NCBI RefSeq assembly: GCF_024448895.1
Contig: NZ_JAMOIC010000015.1
Coordinates: forward strand, 1 to 64,000
From: Stutzerimonas stutzeri
GTDB lineage: Bacteria; Pseudomonadota; Gammaproteobacteria; Pseudomonadales; Pseudomonadaceae
Reading direction: 5' to 3'
Length of the DNA stretch: 64,000 nucleotides
Of the stretch, positions 39,494-46,423 are shown piece after piece. The position numbers and the translations under genes are program-made. How positions within the stretch are numbered: the stretch's first letter is position 1; every line of letters begins with the position of its first letter. The notes under the pieces were generated by a model. It did no database searches and had not been told where the DNA came from. It was given only the letters and a program-made list of their open reading frames with translations.

Positions 39494-39799
39494 CTACCAG
39501 GCGGAACGCATGCTGATTGGCACCCGCAACGGCTCGCGCACTCCGCCGGACAGGCCACACATTTCATCGTATGCCGATTGATGTACAAGGTAGAACGGAA
39601 CGGGCGGCATTTCGCTGAGCAGGTCACGGGCGTGCTCTACGGAGCGCAAATGGATGACCTTGCTGGACGCGTCACGCAGCAAATGGGTCTCACCCCGAGA
39701 GCGGACGCTCAATAGATAGAAGCCGCCCTCGATTGATACCAGATCAAGCGCGTCGACATGCTGCGCCTGCACGCTCTCCTGCAGAGTCTGAATATTCAT
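39494..39799 (-). CDS. DUF6482-like small protein
   Basis: 101 residues, beginning MNIQTLQESVQAQHVDALDL, with the conserved-looking core SIEGGFYLLSVRSRGETHLL and AYDEMCGL near the end. I recall such proteins as DUF6482 in Pseudomonas (PA4573 position), without known function. ATG 39799 is preferred to the one at 39817 on family length. The gap to fklB (39399-39493) holds no motif that I can name. Confidence 0.7.
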   Translation of the reverse strand: MNIQTLQESVQAQHVDALDLVSIEGGFYLLSVRSRGETHLLRDASSKVIHLRSVEHARDLLSEMPPVPFYLVHQSAYDEMCGLSGGVREPLRVPISMRSAW

Positions 39800-39887
39800 G
39801 CAGCCACCCCTGTACAAAGAATACCGTTTTGTACAACAGCGGCCGCGCCATCACAACTACTCATTGGCGCTCAAGCCATCGGCATTA

Positions 39888-40376
39888 TCAATGCTTGGTG
39901 AGCTTGTCCAGATAGCCCATGGCGAAGGCCGAAAAGACGAACGTCAGGTGGATAATCACGTACCACATCAGCTGTTCGCTCTCGAGCTGCTGGGCATCCA
40001 TGAACATGCGAAGCAGGTGGATCGACGAAATCGCAACGATGGATGCAGCGACTTTCATCTTGAGCGAGCCGGAATCCATCTTGCCCAGCCAGTCCAGCTT
40101 CTCCTTGCCCTCATCGACGTCCAGCTGCGAGACGAAGTTCTCGTAGCCGGACAGCATCACCATCACCAGCAGACCGCCTACCAGCGCCATGTCGATCAGC
40201 GAAAGCAATTTGAGGATCAGGTCGCCTTCACTGAGTGAGAGCACGGCCGGTAGGATGTGCCAGATTTCCTGAAAGAACTTGATGGCGAGCGCCAGTAGTG
40301 CGAATGCCAGGCCAAAGTAGATAGGCGCCAGCAGCCAGCGGGCGGCGTACATTGTGTTTTCGATCAAGCGTTCCAT
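39888..40376 (-). CDS. YqhA/TIGR00645 family inner-membrane protein
   Basis: 162 residues with four hydrophobic segments: [39 protein letters not shown], a weaker one near [14 protein letters not shown], and [19 protein letters not shown]. It starts [14 protein letters not shown], the family signature. It is a conserved inner-membrane protein of unknown function (PA4574 position). Confidence 0.88.
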   Translation of the reverse strand: MERLIENTMYAARWLLAPIYFGLAFALLALAIKFFQEIWHILPAVLSLSEGDLILKLLSLIDMALVGGLLVMVMLSGYENFVSQLDVDEGKEKLDWLGKMDSGSLKMKVAASIVAISSIHLLRMFMDAQQLESEQLMWYVIIHLTFVFSAFAMGYLDKLTKH

Positions 40377-40466
40377 CTGTTCTCACTAAGGGGCAGAAAA
40401 CCGGCAAGCGAGTATACGCAGCACTGCGGAGTCTTCAATAAAGGCTTGAGCAGGGGCGTTTCACCT

Positions 40467-40475
40467 TGTGGATAA
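40467..40475 (-). promoter_or_regulatory. DnaA-box-like nonamer
   Basis: TGTGGATAA, the reverse complement of the strict DnaA box TTATCCACA, in the context cttgtggataacaatt. It lies in the gap after the PA4575-like gene and is one of a small group with 40936-40970. Confidence 0.5.
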
Positions 40476-40539
40476 CAATTTTGCCCAGCTGGCCTGAGCC
40501 TCGCGTTCAGCACCCTGAATTGGGTACGCCAGCGTTAAC

Positions 40540-40875
40540 TCAGGGATTCGCGCCCCAGCCGGTCAGATAGCGAGCCTGGTTCGCATTCACCTTGCGCAGC
40601 TCACCCTGCATATGAAGCTGCCAGATTGACGGAGATTCGGACTGGGCATAGCCCTGGCCAAATAGATTATCGGCGATCGCCTTCAGGACCTTCTCCGCTT
40701 CGCGGGGCCCGTGGAATGGGCCTTGCGCCTTGATGGCGGTGGGTTGGCCGTCGGCAAGACCAGCCGCGCACAAGAGGGTCCACATTCCATTACCGCCAGA
40801 CAGCGGTCGGATGATGCATTCGATACGGGTGACCAGGCCCAGGCACTGGCGATTCAGACAGAGTGTTTGCTGCAT
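40540..40875 (-). CDS. Conserved hypothetical protein, PA4575-like
   Basis: 111 residues starting MQQTLCLNRQCLGLVTRIEC, four cysteines in the first half, and a C-terminal segment LRKVNANQARYLTGWGANP. It has no signal peptide or transmembrane helix. Recognised only by position between the YqhA-like gene and the Lon-like gene, as in P. aeruginosa. ATG 40875 is chosen over the 11-residue longer frame. DnaA-box-like sites flank it on both sides. Function unknown. Confidence 0.7.
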   Translation of the reverse strand: MQQTLCLNRQCLGLVTRIECIIRPLSGGNGMWTLLCAAGLADGQPTAIKAQGPFHGPREAEKVLKAIADNLFGQGYAQSESPSIWQLHMQGELRKVNANQARYLTGWGANP

Positions 40876-40935
40876 GACGGCGATCCTCGCGCTAGTTGCG
40901 ACCGCCATCCAGGGCGAATGGGCGGGTCAACCCGT

Positions 40936-40970
40936 TTATCCACAAAACTTGTGGATAACCATGTGGATAG
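40936..40970. promoter_or_regulatory. DnaA-box inverted pair plus third near-match
   Basis: TTATCCACA (40936-40944) and TGTGGATAA (40950-40958) are perfect DnaA nonamers in opposite orientation, forming a 10+3+10 inverted repeat. TGTGGATAG (40962-40970) is one mismatch off. They lie in the ~177-base space between the PA4575-like and Lon-like genes. They could be DnaA titration/regulatory sites or the palindromic site of another regulator. Confidence 0.6.
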
Positions 40971-41052
40971 AGAGTGGGAACTCTCTTCCATTGCAGACCC
41001 GCCATGCGCGGTATCGTTCCGTTCGAATAATGTCCAACGATACATATCAGTT

Positions 41053-43497
41053 CTACAGCGCTGCGCCCCCTTGCGCCGCAGCCAATACTTCCTCAGGCGA
41101 AGCCGCATCACTTTTGTGATCATCCTCCAGTTCGATCTCAGCGATGTCGCGCAGCCGCTCGACGACGCGGGCGTTTACGCTGCCTTTCGGGAACTGGCCG
41201 TCCTTGTCCGCGGCACCTACCGGCTCACCCACTAACAGCGACAGCGCTTCGTCGACATGCCGTACCGCATAGATGTGGAATCGCTCCTGGCGCACCGCCT
41301 CGAGTACACGGTCATCGAGCATCAGTGTGGTGACGTTGGCAAACGGAATGATCGCGCCCTGCTCGCCAGTCAGCCCTCGCGCCTCGCAGAGCCGGAAGAA
41401 ACCTTCAATCTTCTCATTGACGCCGCCAACCGCCTGCACCTCGCCAAACTGGTTGATAGATCCGGTAATCGCGAAGCACTGTTTGAGCGGCGTACGGGAT
41501 ATGGCCGAGATCAATGCGCAACACTCGCCGAGCGAGGCGCTGTCTCCATCGACGTAACCGTAGGATTGTTCCAGCGCGATACTGGCCGAGATTTCCAGCG
41601 GGAATTCCTGTGCGTAGCGACTGCCGAGAAAGCCGGTCAGGATCATTACGCCCTTGGAGTGGATCGGCTGCCCCAGATTGACCTCGCGCTCAATGTCGAC
41701 GATGCCCGAGCCGCCCGGATAAACGGTCGCGGAGATACGAGCCGGCATGCCGAACGCCGAGTCACCGACCTCAAGGACGGTCAGGCCGTTGCACTTGCCG
41801 ATGGCGGCACCTTCGCTGTCGATCAGGATGACGCCAGCAAGAATGTCTTCGAGGATTCGCGCCGAGACGCGTCCGGTGCGCGTGGCCTTGGCCTTCAGTG
41901 CGCGCTCGATGTGGCCTACGTCCGTTACTTCGTCTTTGGCCAGCTGACGAATGAAGTCCGCTTCACTGACCAGCTGAAACAGATCGCCAATCCGCGCCGA
42001 CAGACGTCCCTGATGTTCGGCCAACCGAGCGCTGTAAGTCGCCAGTCGCGCCACCGCTGCAGCGGTCAGCGGCGCCATGCCCTCTTCCGAGGTACGGGTC
42101 TTCATCAGTTGCGCGAACTGCTCGAGGCTGTCCTCGGCCAACGGGATGTCTTCGTCGAAATCCACCAGCACGCGAAACATCTCCTGAAAGTCCGGATCGA
42201 GGTCCTGCAAGGTGTAATACAGCTGGCGCGAACCGATGATCACCACCTTCACATTCAACGGGATGACTGCCGGATTCAGAGTCACCGTTGCCAGCCGACC
42301 GAGTTCGGCCAGCGGCGACTCCATCTTCAGCTTGCGCGACTGCAATGCGCGCTTGAGCGCTTCCCAGACGAAGGGCTCGCTCAGCATCTTTTCCGCTTCG
42401 AGCATGAGGAAACCGCCGTTTGCGCGGTGCAGGGCACCCGGACGCAACTGGCGGTAACTGGTATAGAGCGCGCCCTGGTCGGTGCTGTACTCAATGCGGC
42501 CAAACAGGTTGTCGTAGGTCGGATGCGGCTCGAATACCACTGGCGCGCCGCCATCGAGGGGATGACCAACTACCAGGCTTGGGCTGTACTGCTCTTCGAG
42601 CAGCTGACGGGTCTGGGCGTCGGGACGGTTCTCGTCAACCAGCTGCTCCACGACCGTTTTCAACAGATTTACCTGTACCGCCTGCAAATAGGCCTCGATT
42701 CCGGCGTTCTCGCCATATTTTTCCGACAGCGGTGCCAGCAGCGGCTGCAGCGCCTGACTAATGGTTTCGTCGTTGAGCTGTCGTAGCTGATTGCTGGACT
42801 CGCGTTTCCATTGCGGGAGGCTGGCGAGCCCTTCGTTCAGGTGGACTTCCAGCGCGGATATATCCTCGTGATAACGCTCACGCTCCGCTTCCGGTAGCTG
42901 GGCGAACTCCGCCTCGTCCATCGACTTCCCATCCTTCATCGGCGTGAAGGCGATGTTGCTGCTGTCGCGGTAAAGGGCGATCTCCTTTTCCAGCGCCAGT
43001 TTTTCGATGACGTCCAGCGCCTTGTCGTAACGCTGGTTGAACGCGCGATCGATGGCGCTCTTCTTCTGTTGAAAGCTCGGGTGCTCGAAAACAGCCGGAA
43101 AGGTGGCCATCAGGTTGTCGATCAGTTGCCCAATGTCGGCGATGAACTCGGCCGCCCCGCCTTGTGGCAGCTCCACCACCCGCGGCTCACGCGGCTCGTC
43201 GAAATTGTTCACGTAAAGCCAGTCGGAGGGCGTGTCCAAACGCTTGCCTTCGGCTCTCAGATAGCGGCGCACGAACGAGAAGCGACCAGTCCCGGGCTCC
43301 CCCATCACATACACGTTGTAACCAGGGCGCGGCATCGCCACGCCGAACTGCAGCGCCTCTACGGCCCGCTCCTGCCCGAGCACGCCAAGAAATGGCTCCA
43401 GCTCATCGGTGGTGTTGAAAGCGAACTGGCTGGGTTCGAAAGGACGGGTGAGCGCATCGGGCGCCAGGCGCAGGCCGGCAGCGACAGTTTCGGGCAT
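41053..43497 (-). CDS. Lon-like AAA+ protease (PA4576-like)
   Basis: 814 residues. An N-terminal AAA-like domain (GVLGQERAVEALQFGVAMPRP) is followed by a long helical insert, a second ATPase part (HRANGGFLMLEAEKML) and a C-terminal Lon peptidase domain with the Ser-Lys dyad S653 (DGDSASLGE) and K696 (GGVNEKIEG), 43 residues apart as in Lon. The first P-loop reads GEPGTGRFS: the invariant lysine is arginine and the following Ser/Thr is phenylalanine, so this site may not hydrolyse ATP normally. ATG 43497 (MPETVAAGL) gives the family-like start. A cytoplasmic quality-control protease is likely; substrates are unknown. Confidence 0.85.
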   Translation of the reverse strand: MPETVAAGLRLAPDALTRPFEPSQFAFNTTDELEPFLGVLGQERAVEALQFGVAMPRPGYNVYVMGEPGTGRFSFVRRYLRAEGKRLDTPSDWLYVNNFDEPREPRVVELPQGGAAEFIADIGQLIDNLMATFPAVFEHPSFQQKKSAIDRAFNQRYDKALDVIEKLALEKEIALYRDSSNIAFTPMKDGKSMDEAEFAQLPEAERERYHEDISALEVHLNEGLASLPQWKRESSNQLRQLNDETISQALQPLLAPLSEKYGENAGIEAYLQAVQVNLLKTVVEQLVDENRPDAQTRQLLEEQYSPSLVVGHPLDGGAPVVFEPHPTYDNLFGRIEYSTDQGALYTSYRQLRPGALHRANGGFLMLEAEKMLSEPFVWEALKRALQSRKLKMESPLAELGRLATVTLNPAVIPLNVKVVIIGSRQLYYTLQDLDPDFQEMFRVLVDFDEDIPLAEDSLEQFAQLMKTRTSEEGMAPLTAAAVARLATYSARLAEHQGRLSARIGDLFQLVSEADFIRQLAKDEVTDVGHIERALKAKATRTGRVSARILEDILAGVILIDSEGAAIGKCNGLTVLEVGDSAFGMPARISATVYPGGSGIVDIEREVNLGQPIHSKGVMILTGFLGSRYAQEFPLEISASIALEQSYGYVDGDSASLGECCALISAISRTPLKQCFAITGSINQFGEVQAVGGVNEKIEGFFRLCEARGLTGEQGAIIPFANVTTLMLDDRVLEAVRQERFHIYAVRHVDEALSLLVGEPVGAADKDGQFPKGSVNARVVERLRDIAEIELEDDHKSDAASPEEVLAAAQGGAAL

Positions 43498-43759
43498 TGG
43501 AAATCCTTGCTGGAGTGGCCGATAGACCACGATTGATGCCGCCATTCTGGCGATGCCCATGCCCGGCTGCAAGGTCAGGAAGGTGACCCATGGCGGTTTA
43601 CGGGATGAAGCAACCGCGCAGCGATACGGCCGGTCCGATAGCGCCTTTCCGAGCGGATCCAAACCGGAAACCGCGTAAAGGATGCTCCGGCAAGCAATGG
43701 CCTCAGCTGGGGCAAGGGTGAAGGTGCGACATCCCGGCCCGCTGCGGCACGCCCCTGCC

Positions 43760-43773
43760 TTGATTCAAATCAA
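43760..43773. promoter_or_regulatory. ANR/FNR box upstream of ccpR
   Basis: TTGATTCAAATCAA is a perfect match to TTGAT-N4-ATCAA. Its centre is 65 bases before the ccpR ATG, placing a start site ~41 bases downstream near 43808, the class II distance. This is the only clear feature in the 334-base gap 43498-43831. Confidence 0.9.
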
Positions 43774-43831
43774 CTCCCTTGGGACGCAAAAGGCGCCTCC
43801 TGAAGTCGCCAACATATAAAAGGATTCCGTG

Positions 43832-44863
43832 ATGCGCCCTACTCTTTCCGTCCTGATCAGCGGACTGATGCTGATGACCCAGGCAGCGTCCGCCGATGAG
43901 TTGCGTGACCGCGCCAATACCCAATTCAAGCCGATCCCGGAGAAGGTCACCGAGGTTCGCGGTAAAGCCGTCAGCGCCGATCAGGCACGACTCGGCCACA
44001 AGCTCTGGTTCGATCCAAGGGTGTCACGCAGTCATGTCATCAGCTGCAATACCTGCCACAACCTAAGCCTGGGTGGCGGCGACAATGTCACCACTTCAAT
44101 AGGCCATGGCTGGCAGAAAGGGCCTCGCAATTCGCCGACGGTGCTGAACGCGGTGTTCAACGCCGCGCAATTCTGGGACGGTCGCGCTGAAGATCTGCAG
44201 GCCCAGGCGAAGGGGCCCGTCCAGGCAGGCGTCGAAATGAACAACACGCCTGAACGCGTCGTCGCAACGCTCAAAAGCATCCCGGCATACGCCAGTGAAT
44301 TCAAAAAGGCCTTCCCGGCGGACAAGGACCCAATCAGCTTTGACAACATGGCCTACGCGCTTGAAGCGTTCGAAGTCAGCCTGACGACGCCAGACTCGCC
44401 GTTCGACCGTTACCTCAAAGGAGAAGACAAGGCGCTCGATGCCAAACAGAAAGAAGGCCTGGCGCTTTTCATGGATACCGGTTGCTCTGCCTGCCACAGC
44501 GGTGTGAACCTTGGTGGCCAGGGGTATTTCCCATTCGGTGTGATCAAGAAGCCGGGCGCAGAGATTCTGCCGAGCGGAGACAAAGGACGCTTCACCGTGA
44601 CCAACACGGCGTCGGATGAGTATGTATTCCGGGCCGCCCCCTTGCGCAACGTTGCGCTGACCCCGCCCTACTTCCACAGCGGTGAGGTCTGGGAGCTGGA
44701 GCAAGCCGTCGCGATCATGGGCGACAGCCAGCTGGGTCGCACACTGAAGGAAGACGAGGTCGGCGCAATTGCAGCGTTCCTGCGTAGCCTCACCGGCCAG
44801 CAACCGCAAGTCGCCTATCCCGTACTACCCGCCAGCACGCCAGACACCCCCCGCCCCGAATAA
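43832..44863 (+). CDS. ccpR: Di-haem cytochrome c peroxidase
   Basis: 343 residues with a signal peptide (to about ASA, residue 21). Haem sites CNTCH (72-76) and CSACH (218-222) mark the low-potential peroxidatic and high-potential electron-entry haems of bacterial CcpA/CcpR. The calcium and inter-domain regions (NSPTVLNAVFNAAQFWDGRAEDL, then PLRNVALTPPYFHSG) are intact. It reduces H2O2 to water in the periplasm with electrons from cytochrome c551 or azurin. ATG 43832 is chosen: AAGGA is seven bases upstream, although a GTG precedes it directly. The ANR box fits its known low-oxygen expression. Confidence 0.95.
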   Translation: MRPTLSVLISGLMLMTQAASADELRDRANTQFKPIPEKVTEVRGKAVSADQARLGHKLWFDPRVSRSHVISCNTCHNLSLGGGDNVTTSIGHGWQKGPRNSPTVLNAVFNAAQFWDGRAEDLQAQAKGPVQAGVEMNNTPERVVATLKSIPAYASEFKKAFPADKDPISFDNMAYALEAFEVSLTTPDSPFDRYLKGEDKALDAKQKEGLALFMDTGCSACHSGVNLGGQGYFPFGVIKKPGAEILPSGDKGRFTVTNTASDEYVFRAAPLRNVALTPPYFHSGEVWELEQAVAIMGDSQLGRTLKEDEVGAIAAFLRSLTGQQPQVAYPVLPASTPDTPRPE

Positions 44864-44881
44864 AGAGGCGGGAGCAGACCT

Positions 44882-44901
44882 GCGGCCTTAGGCCGCGGGT
44901 T
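44882..44901 (+). terminator. Hairpin after ccpR
   Basis: Stem GCGGCC, loop TTA, complement GGCCGC, then GGGTTTG. It would limit read-through from ccpR into the cupin gene. Confidence 0.55.
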
Positions 44902-44978
44902 TGAATCACTGGCTCACCTCGACGTATACCCCTTCGTCAACTAGCCTCCGGTTACATGCACCAAAATGGTGAACACCG

Positions 44979-45311
44979 ATGGCTTTGCATCATGCTCGAT
45001 CAGGGGAAGTGATCAATGTCCTCACTTACTCGGAATTGCCAGCAGTTCAATCGCAAGCAATCGTCAGCACACCTGATCTTGAAGTCATGCGCCTGTGCAT
45101 GCCGGAAGGCAAGCAGGTCCCGCCCCACGCCGTAGCCGGCGCCATCACGCTGTTGTGCCTGCAAGGCAAGGTAGAAGTTCAGGCGCATGGCGCGTGGCAC
45201 ACCATGCAGGTCAATGATCATCTGTATCTCGAGAGCCACGCCGAACATGCACTTCGGGCGCTCGCCGATGCCGTGGTACTGGTGAACATCCAGCGCCGGC
45301 CTGAAACATGA
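44979..45311 (+). CDS. Small cupin-domain protein
   Basis: 110 residues with a single cupin fold: MPEGKQVPPHAVAGAITLLCLQGKVEV supplies one histidine of the usual metal set and LYLESHAEHALRALADAVVLVNI the second motif. The full HxH pair is missing from motif 1, so metal binding is doubtful. It could be a small-molecule or redox sensor. The ribosome site for ATG 44979 is poor; a GTG at 45009, just after AGGGG, is an alternative start. It lies just before the nor micro-ORF on the same strand and is probably part of that cluster, as cupins are near other denitrification genes. Confidence 0.7.
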   Translation: MALHHARSGEVINVLTYSELPAVQSQAIVSTPDLEVMRLCMPEGKQVPPHAVAGAITLLCLQGKVEVQAHGAWHTMQVNDHLYLESHAEHALRALADAVVLVNIQRRPET

Positions 45312-45359
45312 GCGGACGCAAGCCAGACACGCCCTGACCTCTAAAGCCACGCGGCAACC

Positions 45360-45371
45360 CGTTGGCCAACG
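45360..45371. promoter_or_regulatory. 12-bp perfect palindrome before the nor micro-ORF
   Basis: CGTTGGCCAACG, adjacent to the ribosome site AAGGAG (45373-45378). It could be an operator or an RNA stem that gates translation; both are inference. Confidence 0.35.
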
Positions 45372-45385
45372 AAAGGAGCATCGCT

Positions 45386-45496
45386 TTGGTTAAGTTCTTC
45401 AGAGTTCTCAGTTTTGTGGTGTTGGCGCTGATGGCAACTGCAGTCATCTACGCCGGCGTCATGGGTATCGTCCATTGGGCCGGTATCGGTGTTTGA
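45386..45496 (+). CDS. 36-residue single-pass membrane micro-protein in nor cluster
   Basis: TTG start at 45386 with an excellent AAGGAG seven bases upstream. The frame gives VKFFRVLSFVVLALMATAVI then YAGVMGIVHWAGIGV and ends at TGA 45494-45496, 13 bases before the norC ATG. A basic N-terminus and one hydrophobic helix predict an inner-membrane peptide with its N-terminus inside. I recognise no family. Position directly before norC, spacing and ribosome site suggest a real accessory subunit, like the small subunits found with haem-copper oxidases (CcoQ-type) or Thermus NorH, but the similarity is only in size and context. Too short for most gene callers and uses a rare start. Confidence 0.6.
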   Translation: MVKFFRVLSFVVLALMATAVIYAGVMGIVHWAGIGV

Positions 45497-45508
45497 GCGG
45501 AGCCTACG

Positions 45509-46378
45509 ATGAACAAAAGACAAACCCGCTTGTTCGCCATCGGCTCGACCCTGGTGGCGTCGCTTGCATTTCTCGGGCTGACGATCGACAGCCACAGGCA
45601 GTTTCCCAAGCTGACAAATGCCGAAAACATCACGCCCGCCGTCACCCGCGGTAATGACGTCTGGCACGGCAACAACTGCATCAACTGCCACACGCTGTTC
45701 GGTGAAGGCGCCTACTACGCACCCGATCTGACAAAGATCACGCAATTGCGAGGGGCGCCTTATCTAAAGGCTTTTATGAAGGAGCCTGAGCGGTTCTACA
45801 ACGAACAGCAGCACCGCCGGCTGATGCCCAATCCCAATCTCGAAGACGAGGAGATCGACGACCTCATCGCGTTCCTCGACTGGGTCGCCAATGTCGACAA
45901 CCAGGGATGGCCACCGCGACCAATCCTGGTTACCGGATCCTCGATCCCCGGCACCAGCCTGACCATCGCACAGCAGGACGCTTCCGGCCCTGGCAAGACG
46001 GAAGAACAGATGCCGCCTGGCTCTCGGCCTGTCGCAGGCGACGAGGACCCTATCGCACTTGGCGAAGCGCTTTTCACAACCGCTGCTCCGGCATGCAACG
46101 CGTGCCACTCCGTCGCGCCTGGCGTGAATTTAGCCGGACCGACGCTGGCTGGCCTGGCCACACGGGCACAAAAAAACCTCGATTCGCCTGATTACCAGGG
46201 CGAAGCCGACAGCGTAGAGGCGTTTATCCGCGAATCCATCGTGTCGCCAAGCGCCTACCTCCATCCCGGCGAGATGTACTCGGCCGGCGGCGTGTCCTTT
46301 ATGCCCACCAGTTACGGCGAATCGCTGACCGATGAGCAGATCGATCAGCTGGTTCAGTACCTGGCGTCATTCAAATGA
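45509..46378 (+). CDS. norC: NorC fused to a second cytochrome c domain
   Basis: 289 residues, about twice the normal NorC (~146). Residues 1-28 form a membrane anchor. Residues 45-135 are a recognisable NorC: CINCH haem site at 57-61, the GEGAYYAPDL loop that meets NorB, M106 in RRLMPNPNL, and GWPPRP. A Pro/Gly/Ser-rich linker (~137-178) leads to a second class I cytochrome c domain with CNACH at 196-200 and a methionine ligand M265 (GGVSFMPTSYG). The fused domain would add an electron entry step at the periplasmic face. Followed 45 bases later by norB. Confidence 0.88.
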   Translation: MNKRQTRLFAIGSTLVASLAFLGLTIDSHRQFPKLTNAENITPAVTRGNDVWHGNNCINCHTLFGEGAYYAPDLTKITQLRGAPYLKAFMKEPERFYNEQQHRRLMPNPNLEDEEIDDLIAFLDWVANVDNQGWPPRPILVTGSSIPGTSLTIAQQDASGPGKTEEQMPPGSRPVAGDEDPIALGEALFTTAAPACNACHSVAPGVNLAGPTLAGLATRAQKNLDSPDYQGEADSVEAFIRESIVSPSAYLHPGEMYSAGGVSFMPTSYGESLTDEQIDQLVQYLASFK

Positions 46379-46423
46379 GTGCGGTGCGCACAGCCCGCCG
46401 GACGATCATGCAGGGGTTCAGCC

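Noticed and set aside
41257-42786. 509-codon open frame on the plus strand
   Set aside because: It is entirely antisense to the Lon-like protease gene, whose domains are recognisable. Long antisense frames are expected in GC-rich DNA.
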